A stretch of 64,000 bases of DNA from Camillea tinctor (taxonomy: Eukaryota; Ascomycota; Sordariomycetes; Xylariales; Xylariaceae): the NCBI GenBank assembly GCA_022578605.1, contig MU394066.1, positions 372,001-436,000 of the forward strand, written 5' to 3'. The notes below the pieces were generated by a model. It was not told where the DNA came from. It did not search any database and worked only from the letters and a program-made list of their open reading frames with translations. The translations under genes were made by a program, and so were the position numbers. Of the stretch, positions 1 through 12,590 are shown in pieces; position 1 is the first letter of the stretch, and each line of letters begins with the position of its first letter.

Positions 1-544
1 CCACGGACACATCATCATGTCAGTGTAGTATATATAATTTCATACCGGACGCCAGTGGGTTTTCCCCCCTCTTCCGATGCCCTCCCCTTTGCCCCCCTTT
101 TCCATGCTTTGAAGTATTTTCGAAAAGCAAAAGAACCTCATGGAACCTCCACGCCGGAAAAGAAATAAACCCTTTTGCCATCCCTTCCCTTTGAACTGGT
201 CATATAAAACTTAAAAGTAAAGCCTGAAACGCTTCCCGCTATTCATTTCTGTCATATCTCGCTTCCGTTTTTTGGAAGCTACTAGTATTGTGGTTGTAGT
301 TGTTGATGATGGTACATGGTTTTGTGTTGATGTCTCCTCAGGGACTGATGAACTGGGTCGGGAACTTAGACCTTTCGCTACTGACAATTTACGTTCTTCG
401 ACTCGAATAGCCCACAGGAGTGTGAGCAATACCTCTCGAGACGGTAAGCTGGTGCCTTCCGGCCACATCTGCGGTCCACGGCTACGATCACCCTTGATAC
501 CCGGGGATCCACTGGTCAGCTCCTCGACCTGGTCATCGCATCCC
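1..544. other. hacA 3' region
   Basis: The uninduced hacA reading frame ends at 211, and the spliced one at 545, so this stretch is 3' UTR of the induced mRNA and partly coding in the uninduced one. I see no other gene. Confidence 0.6.
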
Positions 545-1912
545 TCAGACACCAACCGCAATAACTCCATCGTCGCATCCATGAGTGGACGCGCCAGGAT
601 GGGGCTGCTGGTTAAAAGTTTCTGAAGAGATTTGATTCTCAGAGTCGAAGAGGCTGAAAGTGGACTCGGGCTCTTGGGCGATCGAGTCGCTTCCCGCGGC
701 TGTGCCCGAAGCGGCGCCGCTAACATCATCGCTGAGGAATTGATCGAAGTCGAATCCCGGAAATTCGGGGGTAGCGTCACCAACCAGATGATTGTACTCA
801 AAATTGAGGGGGTCGGATGCAGGGCTAAATTGGTCTTGAGCGCCCCAGTTATCAGCGTCAAAGGACGACGACAGGCTGAAATCAGCACCGAAGAGACTGT
901 CAGCAGGGTTTGAAGCTGCAGGAAGAGTGACAGTGCTGGAGGCGACGGTTGTCGCGAGGCCAGCCACGACTGCGGCACTTCCACCGACGGACACTGCAGG
1001 TCGCACAACACCGCTGCTGGATGTTGTGTCGCGTCAGTGGAAGTGGGCGCAGGCGAGGAGGCCTTCGCGGGGGTCTCAGTTGTCGTCGAGGACTCGTTGA
1101 CGTCTGGGTCGGAGACGGGGTTCAGTTCGGGGGACAGCGAGGCAGGGTCGACGGTGCCGTCCTGCTCGGGCATGAGGATGAAGTCATTCATCATGCCGGG
1201 GTTGCCCTGCGAAGTACCTTCGGTAGAACCAAATAGGGGCTGTGACAGAGTAACAGGGGAAGGCTGGAAGGCATCGAGGGGCGAGGCGCTTCGGCTAACA
1301 ACACCAGAATCGCGGCGGAGCTTGGTAAGCTCCTCCATCAACATCACGTTCTGCTTCTGCTGGTTCAGCAGAGCAACCTCGAGTTGGGAATTCCGGCGCT
1401 CTAGAGCCTCGACTTCTTGTCGCTTGCGCTCACGGGAGGACTGGGCGGCACGGCGATTACGGAGGACTCGCTCGACTCGGCGCTGTTCCTTCTCGTCTTC
1501 GGTCTTGGCGCGTTTTCTAGAATACGGGGTAAGCAGAGGGATAGAGAATATTTACAAAAGCAGTCTAGTCTTACCTCGGCGGCAAGTTGGTCTTGGGCTC
1601 GGGGAGGACTTGACCCCACGACTTTCTCTTCTTGGCGGGCTTCTTCTCGGTAGACTCGGTAGCCGGAGCAGATGGAGCGGGACTCGAAGCAGGCTGAGAG
1701 GCAGCCTTCTCATCACCGGCATACGACTCGGGAGTCATGACACTCTCTAGAGGGTTCATAGTGGAGGGGGAGAAGAGAGATGGGTAGATGTCGCCTGGTG
1801 CCGACATGAAAGACTCGGCGGGAGAAGCCTCGATCTTGACCTCGGGAATCGATACCGTCGGAGTGGTCGATACTGTGGGTTGTGATGGTGGTTGGCTTTC
1901 CCAGGTGGCCAT
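545..1912 (-). CDS. hacA: Unfolded-protein-response bZIP transcription factor HacA/Hac1
   Basis: Master regulator of the unfolded protein response: a nuclear bZIP factor made when ER stress lets Ire1 remove a short non-conventional intron from its mRNA. Exon 1 is 1912-1575, a 58-bp spliceosomal intron (GTAAGA...CTAG) is 1574-1517, and exon 2 runs from 1516. The N-terminus carries the family motif KSWGQVLPEPKTNLPPRKRA, then the basic region (RNRRAAQSSRERKR, from about residue 113) and a leucine zipper (about residues 145-175). After the zipper the frame that stays open (to 211) is a low-complexity tail giving 547 residues. A second frame (to 545) encodes a family-like acidic C-terminus rich in FD, DF and SLF motifs. 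Removing about 20 nt near 970-1000 joins the two and gives 429 residues, close to Sordariomycete Hac1 lengths as I recall them. Start is the first ATG of the conserved frame. Identity is near certain; the exact Ire1 cut is inferred. Confidence 0.95.
970..999 (-). promoter_or_regulatory. Predicted Ire1 non-conventional intron of hacA mRNA
   Basis: On the minus strand CTGCAGT (994-999 plus one base) and CCGCAGT (970-975 plus one base) both match the CNGNNGN loop recognised by Ire1 and lie 24 nt apart. The upstream frame is open before this point and the conserved activation-domain frame is open after it. Joining them requires loss of a length equal to 2 modulo 3, and 20 nt, the size known for Aspergillus and Trichoderma hacA/hac1, satisfies this. 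For example, removal of 998-979 region bases after CTGCAG keeps both frames. The exact cut positions cannot be fixed from sequence alone. Confidence 0.8.
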
Positions 1913-4373
1913 CTTTGATAGGAGTCTTGTGTGTATATAGGAGGACTTTTGTTTGGTGGTTTGTCTTGTTATTGGTATTTTCTTATTTCTTCTAGTTTCT
2001 TTCTTTTGCTGCAGGTTCGGATTTCCCTGGTCCAGTCCTGTCCCTTGATTGCTGTATATTGATGTCTTGTATTATTCACTTTTTTGGTTGTAAGGTATGC
2101 AAGATGCAAGGAACCAACAGTGAATTATACTAAGATGCGGGATGGGTGGAGTAGTTTTTGGTTGGTTTGGGGGAAAAGGGAAAAGGGAAGAGTTTAAAAT
2201 AAAGAAGATGCAGGAAGTAGAATAGAAATTAAAATAAAATAAAAATAAAAGGTGCTAATGCTTAAAGTAATAAAGAGGCGCCGTCCTAATTCCTCGCATA
2301 CAAATTTAACAGCAAAAGCAAATTAATACAGCTGCCTTCACCTATGCCAAAGCATGATTTCCAGCGTATTAGTGTCGATTAGGTTAGGGGTAATCGTTGT
2401 ACAAGTGATCGTGAGTCAACCAATGGGATGAGTCAGGGTCAGGTGATGCAAGTTACAAGTGAAGGTTGAAAGTTGAAGGTTGCCTGAAAGAAAGTAAAGT
2501 TGAGGACAGAGTGTCCTCTACGGGGCAATACGGTTGGTGGTAATAGTGGTGCTGCGTAGTGGGTTGTGCAGTGGGTGTGTAGTGGAAGGTTCAGGTTGCT
2601 CGTGTTTTTTTAGGCTACCGCAATTCCTAATTCCGTGGTGGGAGACCTTCTCTCTTTATCTTCAACGTGTCCTGTTCAGTCAGGGGCTGGTTTCTTAAGA
2701 AATTTAGAAACCTGAGGCCGCTAACTTAAACCTTCTCACCATCTTGTGTCAGGTCAGCCACCCAAAACTAAAAAAGTCCTGCTAAATTCGAACAAGAGCC
2801 CAGGCGGTCCTACAGGGGGCCAACACACAACTCACCTTACCACATACGAACCTACGCACGCCCTGCCAGGGGAGGGTGGGACAGCGTCTCCACCCACTGT
2901 GGGTCTTCGTAGAGGAGGGTCCTCGACATTCCTCGATTGCCCCCCCTTCCTCGTTCCTCATTGGATTGTGCTCCTGTCAGTCCGGATCAAGCCCCAAAGG
3001 GTAAGTGGGTCCAATTGATTCCAAGCCACCGACCGAGCCAAACCAAGAGTCCGTCCGTCTTTCTCTTTCTCTTTCTCTTCTTCCTAATTCATCAGTCTTC
3101 CATTTGTCAGTACTCCCGTACATTTGGTAACCCGTTATCAATACTGGGAATAACGGAGTCTCACTGTCTCAACTACCTATACGGAGTACTCCCTCTTCTC
3201 CGTCGGTCCGTCGTAGCATATAACTTTGAATTCCTAAGCGTCATGCATGTTGGTATATACATACCTACGTACGTAGATAGTTACGTAGGAACCGTTACAT
3301 ATTCATTATCCTTTTTTGTATCAAGTTTGATTATTTCCTCATTACTCACTTCGGCATCTGGTGTTGTGTGTACTGTCACTCCAATCACATTATTGATTTA
3401 ATTATTTTTCTTTTATGAAACACAACATCACAAGTTTCTGTACCTCTCTATCTATCTATTTATTGCTCTCCCTAGTGTTTGTCTCTTCATCGTATGTCTC
3501 TCCATCTACTTTCTGCTAGTGTAAGTGTATACTAGGTACTAATAGGTAAGTAAATAAATAAATGTATCGAGAGCATCTAACGTTATTATTACTAGAGTTG
3601 GCAAGGGATTTCCCAATAGCTCTCTACTAAACATTATCTGCAGCCTGCCATGCTCTCGTCATCTTAGTGGTCCAATTCCTCCCTACCGTCCCTAAAGAAC
3701 TTCGACGTCGGATCTCAAATGGTGACAAGATCGGCATTTTATGGGGTAAAACGGCAGTTTTGGAGGGTCAGGAACTTCGGTTCTTCCTATGGGTTATTAT
3801 TAGTATCGAACCGTGGTTGGCTCGAAGCGCATAACCATAACCATATCCGTACCAACGTTCTCTCGTCAGCCAGCAAAACGCAAAAAAGGGAAAAGGGAAA
3901 AGGGCAAAGCCAAGGGAAACAGAAGGCTTCAGTCAAAAGAAAGGGTTATACACTGCTAGTCTACTACTAGTTCACAGTCAGCTCGTCGCTCACTTGCATC
4001 TATCACTCTTATGTTGCACACCATTTCGATCGTGTAAGTGTGATTCTCATCTTACACAAGATAAAGTGACTAGACGAGTATACGAAGGATCATAACTCTT
4101 TCTATTCATCGTTGCCTAATACGGCAGAGTCCCTTACATAGTTCCTTAGTATGTTCATTGTTCACCGTGACATGACGTTGCTGATGGATGTATGGATGAT
4201 GCTCCTCCTATTCCCGTTTCCATCCTCACCATAACACTAACCACATATGTAGGCTAGGTCAAGTATGTAACTCCACCACCAACCAATGTCGTTTAAACTG
4301 TGCAACCAGGAACCTAACCTCAGAAACGATATCCATTGATTCCACCGATCCGTAAACACTTCCTAGTTGTGGC

Positions 4374-4375
<2 letters not shown>

Positions 4376-4410
<35 letters not shown>
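4376..4410. repeat. Poly-T tract of 35 bases
   Basis: An uninterrupted run of 35 T. Read on the minus strand it resembles a poly-A tail of a retroposed copy, but I could not find flanking target duplications or a recognisable inserted gene. Confidence 0.9.
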
Positions 4411-4412
<2 letters not shown>

Positions 4413-7400
4413 TTGGGATCTCATTCGACGCAACGGGAAGAGATATCTCTCTTCTAATAGGATAAGATCGTACATAGGGAAGCAATATATGGGCAATCAA
4501 CGCAGTATCATCCCCGTAAATAGTAGTATTAGCCTATATAACAATGTCGGCTGTGAAATAATACTACGGCCTTTGCGCCCCCGCGGCGCAACACCAGTAA
4601 CTTCTGTAAAAATGTCGTGTAAAAGGCAATTATCGAGATTGCTCTCATGGATAAGTAACTCAAAAGGAAAAAGAAGAAAAAAGTTATATCAAAAAATGCA
4701 GCTGAGGCTTTCTGCATGTCACAGTTACACGGATATTTCCTTCTCATAAGTAGTGGCGTGTCCTACCTAACCTAGAAGCCTTCGGAATCAAGAACGGAGA
4801 CATAGGCGGCGCATAATCGAGTGCAGACGGTAAATGGTTTCTTTCCCCAATTGGAAGGGAATTGTATAGTATAGAATATATAATCGGATATAAAACGATG
4901 TATTCATCCAACCGACCAAAACTGACTGACAAGCAGGCCTGACACGCCGGCACCTGTAGGTAGCCCAAGCTCAGCGAGACCCGATCCAGCACGTGGGAAC
5001 AAAAAGGTTGGCGGCGGATCGTCCTCCCAACAAGGTCTCCTGGCTTGGCAGATTAGATTCTCGCTTCTGCCCAGCTCCTTGGGAATAGAGTTATACCAGC
5101 CAACAGTACAGGAGAAAAAAAGATCTCGTAGTGCTAGTTAGTATCCTTGACGGACCTAATGTGTGTTATCAAAATCCCACGATCCTGTCAAGCCTTCCTG
5201 CTCCCCTGAATCCTTTTGATTGGAGCACACAGGCTACATTACTACATTGCACACGCCAATCATTAGCCACATCGGCCCATCTGTGTGCAACAACTTATTC
5301 TGAGAGCAATTGATAGCAGTAAGGTGAGGTTAGACGGACTTCCGTGTAATCTTCCAGCCACAAGTACCATCCGGGATAATATGGAAAGCTCCCGAATGAG
5401 AAAAAGTCACTCAGCGGAATCTCGGCGCTTCATAACATGCGTCTCGGCACGATCGGTCACTTATGTGCAGGGAAGAAAGGGGGAGAGGACGAGGCTGCCA
5501 TACCGTCCGTACTCAGCTACCCCTTTCAATGTCTCTCATGGCTTACCGAGCAGGTTATCTCAGTAAGTAAGTGATTATATACGGGAAAAGAAGAAAAAGA
5601 TAACGGTCAATTGAATTATGTTACATGGTATCAACCATACCGGACGCGAATATCATATCAGAAGTGAAAACCCAGCTTAGTGTAAGAAAAACGATTACGG
5701 GCCAGCTGCCGAGACGGGAAGCTCAACATTTCTGCAATGCCAAATTCACCGCTTCCCCCCTTCCAAACCACCATCCCGGTGGCCTCTTGCTCGGCTCCAC
5801 AACCGCGGACGGTCCTAATCGTCAATCGCCCCTCGATGGACTTCCACGAATGCCATGTCAAACCCGAGGGCTAATGCGGCCCTTGCAGCGGCAGAGCGGC
5901 TCTTTGGGAAGGGGAGAGACAAGAGGATTTGCGGTGTGCCGGATGCGGTTAGGAGGAGAACCTTTCGAAGCCCCCAGGAGAAGCTTCGTCGTCGAGACAC
6001 GACGCTTAGCTCAACTGACAACGAAAACCCTCCCCGTCCACGATCCATTAGCATCTCGTCACGTTTCCCATGCCCCCCGGGGAGAGCTCCATACAGATAC
6101 ATATACTACACGCACATACAATACATACGTACATGTATACACTCACACATACCTTAGTCCAGCCTTGGCCTTGACTCGCATACACTCACCAACATACCCA
6201 ATGCCGAGTGATAAGCACCCGTGGTGCGGGTTTGCGGTGTCTCTCTTCCCCTATTCTATCCTATCCGATCGCTATCCCTTCCCCGGCCGACTGACGGATA
6301 GACTGACTAACCGACTCGCTAACCTGTCTTGCTTGTAACCCATAGGCAGATGGGTGGAACCCGCTGCCATCGCATAAATCACCTAAGTTGTGTTGTATGG
6401 AGACGGGTTGAAGCTAGAACGCTGGTAAGGCACGACGGCGTGGTCCTAGGACCCGAGCTAACACGCAATATTGATATCGAATTATATCATAGATTACCTA
6501 TTCGCATACCTAGGTATCTATCTAACCTAGGTATCTAGGGAGATTCAAGCGTATTAGGTAACCTATTCCTTTGTACGTGAATAGAGAAGCAAAGATCGAA
6601 TTCCCATACCAATCGTTCATTACCAAAGAGGAAAAGGGAGGCATATTGTATTGTACATACTTAACCTACTTACTACGATCTCGTAACGTAGGACATTGTT
6701 GTAATATGCATGTACACTATTAGTACTGCGTAAGCTACCTGTTTAACCAGAGACACACATCACACCAATACCAACCAGCATCGCGTCGCACGATGGTGGC
6801 GGCTACACATACATGATCCTATCCAGTAAAACATGGTCAAACTCAGCCATTCCCCGTCTTATGTTAGAACTTCCTGTTCTATGTACGTTAGTTGGCGTGG
6901 CATTCCTGTTTCTCTCTCTCTCTCCCAGTTACATACCAACAAAAATGTCCTACATACGTTGAATAGACGATGGGCGCTACATACATACAATAAAGGTCCC
7001 CTCGAGGTGATTGATTGGTGATAGACGTCGTAGATCTCAGCAGCAGAGCCCCAGACCGACCTTTTGCGGTGCCACCCATCCTGCGATCTTTAATAGGTCA
7101 ATTGCAAGCAAAAAAAAAAAAAAAGCAAAACCAAGCACAAGTTCGAGTAAGTCAAACCTAACCCAACCTAGGTTAGGTTAAACAAATCAACTTGCACCGC
7201 TCGCATACATACTACAACGCATCTCACATACCAGTACGCACCTGCAACAACATTGGATATAAGTCAGGTTAGGTTGGTTGGGATAACCCAGGAATTGAAT
7301 GAATGTGTGTATCTGCTCACCAGATTCTCTCCCCCTCTCCCCTCCCCTGCCCCAAAAGGCGTACATACGATCTCCCAAAACGAATCCCGCTTCGAATTGT

Positions 7401-9291
7401 TCTACCTATTCGTTTCGTCCGCTTTGAACCAGCTACCTACCAACGCAAAAGCACCCGAAGTCCCCGTCGGTCGGTCGGTCGATCGGTGCGGTGCGGTGGC
7501 ATTGTACCCCTTCTAGTCCGTCGAGATAGACTAGGACGCGCGTAGATCGTTCCATTTGATCTCGAACAACTTTTACCTCCTCCCCTTTCTCTTCCACACT
7601 AATTCTCCCGGGTGTTACATCCATCTTTTTCTCTTTCTGCGCCCCCTGGAACTATACCCAGACCAGCAAGTACGCAGACTAGAACTAAACTACATATGTA
7701 CATAACTTCCTTCCTCCCCGCAGATTCCGAATGGCGCAAAAAAAGAGCTTGGAATCCCGGCTACCACACCATTGTAGTGTAGTGTAGTGTAGTAGTGTAG
7801 ATAGGGTACCTTTCCTGCCCCTTACATATACCTAGCAAGTGGTTTTTTCCCTTGTTCTTGGCATATATCCCCCACCCTGGAAAATCAGGGAAAATGTGGG
7901 AGAGAAGAAACAAGAAGGAGGGGGGGGGGAAGACATCTAGAAAATTACTTGAATAGGGGAATAAAGGGTAGTTGGGGGGTGCATGGCGAAAGAGCATCGT
8001 CTCTTCCCCGTATTACATTAGTTCTATGTGTGTATCGCCGCTCGAATAAATCAAACTATCGAGAAAGAAAAAAGAAAATTATATGTAGTGTATGTATATG
8101 GACTGCTTCTTTTCTCTCTCTCCCCGCATTGCGCAGAACAGTAACGCCAATCCGATCTTCCCCCTCCGGAATGTAAAGAGTGGTAATTACGCCACAGCGC
8201 AAGCAGATCAATCAATCAACCACCGAAGTAGGTAGGAAGAAGAAAAAAGAAAAGAGAACCAGCGGTCCGAAACAAAGACTTCCACCGACCGACTATGTTC
8301 CCCTTCCAAACCACCTCTCCCCTCTGATCGTCGGACCGGAACGAACAAACAAAACGAATACCCTCCTCTCTCTCCCTTTTGCCCCCTTTCGAAAGGGAAG
8401 GTAAGGAGAGCCAGCTCAGAACGGCATAGATATTCAGGGGATTTGGAGTTGGAGAAAGTGTGCCTCGCGATCTACTCGGCATAGCTGGTGTGAGATATGT
8501 AGATCCGGTAACATGTAGAATAAGATAAATAGTCGTACAATGCTACCTACGGATGGATACGAATTGATAGACAGACAATCGGATTCTCGTGCAATGTCTA
8601 TCAAATGAGTTATCTATCCCTAGCACTCCGTATAGACCGCCGACAACCATGACGTTCTGCTTGTTTGGATTGGTTATCTGGGCGATCTTCCGCTGATCGA
8701 CTTTACCTTGCCCCAACGCTCTCCGTTTGGCAGGTAGATTATCTAGTCGTTAGTTGTGTAATAATACTATAAGCATCAACCAACCAACTCGGATTCGTTC
8801 TATTGGTGCATGTACCGATTGATGTTCAAGTGTGGATTTGGGGGGAGGAGAAACATTCTCGTTTCACATTGACTTTTTGCTTCTTCTTCTTCTTCTTTCA
8901 TCACTGCCCTCCCCCATCCGTGCGGATCGTCTTGGCTCGTGCGGCGGGAACGAAGGTTTCGTAACGCGCATGGAAAGGGTCTAAGCATACTACTTCGTAC
9001 CAGAAGAAAGGAAAGGAAAGTAAAGTAAATAGAGATACCTACCAGCAGTCCGTGGCAAGTGCAAACTGAATACACACTATGTACTACGCCTAGACGAACA
9101 GCTCAGATCATCAAAACATTAAAAAAAAGGAAACCCAGTACATACGATTGTGTAGTAGCCCAGATAGCTTGATACGCTAACCCGGACGCTGCTGTTGTTT
9201 CAGGAGACATCGATTCACCCTACTAACCTATCCTAGTGTAACTACTCGGGACGGACGGACCCAGATCCCAGGATAGGTCTATACGTACATA

Positions 9292-9466
9292 CAGTAAACT
9301 CTCTCTATAACGATACTCCACTTTTCAGAAAAATGTATCGTTATGAAGAGATATCGTTATGTGAAGTAGCGATTTATATGGGAAAAACCCCTGTACGTAC
9401 GCGGCTTTGAAGCTTTTGTGGAGCAAATGTGGCCCGTGCACGTATCGTTATGGGGAGGGTTTACTG
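9292..9466. mobile_element. pogo-like MITE, 175 bp
   Basis: The element starts CAGTAAACTCTCTCTATAAC and ends with its inverted copy CAGTAAACCCTCCCCATAAC; the arms are about 25 bp with three mismatches, all C/T. It is flanked by TA on both sides (9290-9291 and 9467-9468), the target duplication of Tc1/mariner/pogo elements. It has no coding capacity. CAGT-ending TIRs of this type are typical of pogo-like families; the family name is inference. Confidence 0.85.
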
Positions 9467-11407
9467 TATCCATCACGCAATAGGGGGCCAAGCGATCGCG
9501 GCTCAGGGGTGAGGAAGAAAGCACGGATACTTCTGTGCACCATCCCCTTTCCCCCCTGGCCTGGCCTAGGTACCTAGTCTTGGTATGCGATTGCGAGGAA
9601 CCGTTTGGAGTGTGTTCCTCGCTTTCTTTTTTTCTTTCGTCCGGAATTCGAGGTCCCTTTTTTTTCTGGAGGCGCGGTGGTGGGTGAAGGGGTTTTGCGT
9701 GCGTATGGGATGGCTGAGTCGAACGAACGGACGAACGAACGGACGGACGGACGGGGCGGACGGGTTTAACCCAGAGGATTACGAATGGAACGGGTTCTTC
9801 TTGTTTTACGATCGATCGCCACGCTACCTAAACTACATGGATATTATCGCCAATCTGTTTTAATTATGATTATTAAATAACTTTAGGTGCCTTACGCAAT
9901 GCGCTCATTTGGGGGTTCATGTATGTAATTATTTCGAATACCGAATACAAATGGGGTGTTATTAAATAGGGGATATGGGAACTATATTTGATGCACGATG
10001 GTTTAAGAACGGATTACGATAGGTATTTGTCTATCGCTGACGAAAAAAAAAAAAAAAGTCTGATGCGGTTCCTCGCATCAGCTATATTTAGTAATAACAT
10101 GCAATGCAATTACCATGCCTACACTAAGTAGGGGTTCTTTTTCCTTCTTCTCAGCAGTCCCCGGATCATCTGGGATGAACCCAATCATCGAGTTATCTGA
10201 GAACTACGACGACTTCTATAACAAGAGAAACCCAAAACATACGACAACCTACCTAAGTTAGATAAAGAGTCAGTTTTACGAGGGCTTTTGTCTGGTTCCA
10301 TCTGTGTCAGCTTTAGTAAGTGAGAGAGCCCAGACCGGATAGGCACGGAGGCGACAATCTTGATAGTGTGACATTGCTCGTATCAAAATTACGGAATACA
10401 CAGTAAGTAGTAGTTTTTATTAGGGAGGTAGATATTAGGTAGGCAATTTGTCGTCGTATTCTTTACCTGCTCTGCCCCTATTGCGCCACTGCGGATACGT
10501 TAGCACCACGAGTTCCCGAGAACGAAGCACCCGTGTCGCCGGGGCCGAGGTCCCTACGGAATTCTGTAGCGTCCCGAACTACTTATTAGCTTGCGTGCTA
10601 TATTTATCACATCTAAATGCCTCCCTCCCCCCCTTTTTTTTTCGTATATATAGACTTTAGACTACTTGTATTAGCCACACACTACTGAGAAGAGGAGAAT
10701 AAAACTAATTGGTCGGTTTAGTATAAGATTATGTTGCTGCATGACTTGTGCTAGAGATAGCTCTGGATATCATTTCCTGCTGATGGAGAAGTGGTGAGGT
10801 AACCACCTAGGTCCAGCCAGCCTATAGTAACATGTGAATCTGTCAGTCTAAAATAGGAGAAAAGATACACCCTACTAAGATTATTAGTATGTTTCTCGTA
10901 GTGTGATGATGCTTGGGGGATAGACGCAGGTTGTATACTGTTGCAGCAGAATATTTCACGATGCAGTAACAATATGACATTGCATTATGCTCAGCAGTAA
11001 CGCCAGGATCATTCAGCTTAGGTAGGTAGCCGCATATAGGCTCTACGTGCGTATGCAGGGCTTGCTTGAGGGTAAAAAGCGTTATGCAGGAAATAGAGCT
11101 CGATTTCAGGAAGTCAGATTCTGACTTAGGTTAATAGGCTATTCCACCCCACGCCGATGATGATAGAATAGGAGAATGCGTGCGCCATCATTCTTAACAA
11201 ATGATATAGCTTCTTCGTGCATATAACAAAATGATATGGGCTCACCATTACATCAGTGACCATCGCCCATTGGTCGATACAAATCCTACTTCTGCGTAAA
11301 AGTAACAAAGTGAGAGAGGCACAGCGTCCCCCCAAAAAGGAGAGGGAGACAGAAATCGGGTAAAGGCCCTATCATTACTAATGCTGCCTCTATATATCTT
11401 GGCAACA

Positions 11408-11986
11408 ATGCCAACCCCAATAACCCCCAACTATGCCCTCGCCGGTAAGCGCGTAGTCATCACCGGCGCGGGCGGGGGCCTCGGCCGTGCCCTCGTAGCC
11501 ACCTTCGCCGCGGCGGGGTCCCGCATCGTAGCCTGCGACCAGGACGCCTCTCTGCTGCCCCCCTCCGCCGAGCACCACATCTTCGACCTAACCGACAAGG
11601 CCGCCGTGTAGTCAGCCAAGGACTCCATCTTAGCCCGCGCCTCGAGCTTGACATCTGCGCCCAACGATTTCGCCGCCGAGGTGCAGCTCAACCTGGTGGG
11701 CGCGAGTGAGTAGAATCCCGGGAATCGTTTGTTTTCCCCGCGCCGGGCCAAAACTGCTTATCAACGGTCTCGAGAGTAAAAGGGAGGGAAATTACTGACT
11801 CCCGGTGCTGTAGTCCTCACGCACTACCCGATGGGGCGTCTCGTGCACACCGAGGAGGTCGCTAACAGCGTGCTTTTCCTCGCGAGCAAGCTGGCGAGTG
11901 GGATTAACGGTGCGGAGCTCGTCGTTGATGGGGGGCTGACGGCGGGGAATCTGAGGATGGTTGGAAAGATTATAGGGCTAGATTGA
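11408..11986 (+). pseudogene. Decayed short-chain dehydrogenase/reductase
   Basis: The N-terminus is a clear SDR Rossmann start: GKRVVITGAGGGLGRALVAT holds the TGxxxGxG cofactor motif, followed by DLTDKAAV. An in-frame TAG at 11609 interrupts it, and the same frame continues to QLNLVGA. A plausible intron (GTGAGT at 11706, AG at 11812-11813) then joins the typical SDR C-terminus with MGRLVHTEEVANSVLFLASK and INGAELVVDGG. The central part with the NNAG motif, the catalytic Ser and the YxxxK pair is missing. One stop plus loss of the active site makes this a non-functional NAD(P)-dependent oxidoreductase remnant rather than a short gene. Confidence 0.8.
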
Positions 11987-12590
11987 GGGAGGAGGCGGTG
12001 GTTATGTTCGTTACGTAGGTAAGCATTGTCGAACATAGTTTAGGGGTCATCTGTTTTTTACAAGGGAGTTTCATCTTTGAGAGGATTCGTTCGGTTTGCT
12101 GCGAATGGGGGATCTTATCACAATTTGACTCGGTATTATAGCTCGAAGCTGGGTTTGAAGAAAAGGAGAGACAGAGACAGATATATATTTACTCGCGAAG
12201 GTCTCCTATTTAATGTGGCTTGGTAGTGTTATGAAACGTTCGCATCACGAAGTAAGAATATCCAGAAACGCTGGGCTCTATTGGCAGTGTCATCAAATAT
12301 GTCTAAAGCTTGCTGTATACTAACAGGACATGCCATGTTTTATAAGAATCCAATCTCCTAAGCATATACTAATATGTATACTGATATATAAGTTATTCGG
12401 ATTTCCAGGCTGTAGGGCATTAGACGAATGAAGAGAAAGTCTATATTTAATAACACTAGGTTAACACAAAGGTTAGAGCCTAGTTATTATACTACTATGG
12501 CCTATTTAAACACAGTAGATTCTCAAAGGCAAGTGATTAATAACAGAAAGCTGCGAAGCACAGCAGTTACACCAATCCATCACGTCCCGA
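11987..12590. other. Intergenic spacer
   Basis: AT-rich spacer between the SDR remnant and the 3' end of the tannase-family gene. I see no coding or repeat signal in it. Confidence 0.5.

Larger units (their letters stand above)
1913..11407. other. Gene-poor intergenic stretch upstream of hacA (9.5 kb)
   Basis: Only short open frames without recognisable protein content or plausible splice chains occur here. The first 190 bp upstream of the hacA ATG contain no upstream ATG; a possible five-codon upstream ORF sits near 2341-2356 on the minus strand. The stretch holds a poly-T run (4376-4410), (GTGTA)n near 7774-7800, a GGAC/GAAC repeat near 9720-9757, several ACCTAGGT palindromes and one MITE (9292-9466). 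The hacA promoter and 5' UTR must lie at its left end. Unannotated non-coding transcripts cannot be excluded. Confidence 0.6.

Noticed and set aside
4376..4410. Poly-A tail of a retroposed gene or SINE
   Set aside because: No target-site duplication and no recognisable transcript copy next to the tract.
5625..6338. 237-residue plus-strand frame in the first gene desert
   Set aside because: Compositionally biased, with no recognisable motif, includes simple TACATA-type repeats, and overlapping frames on both strands are equally open.
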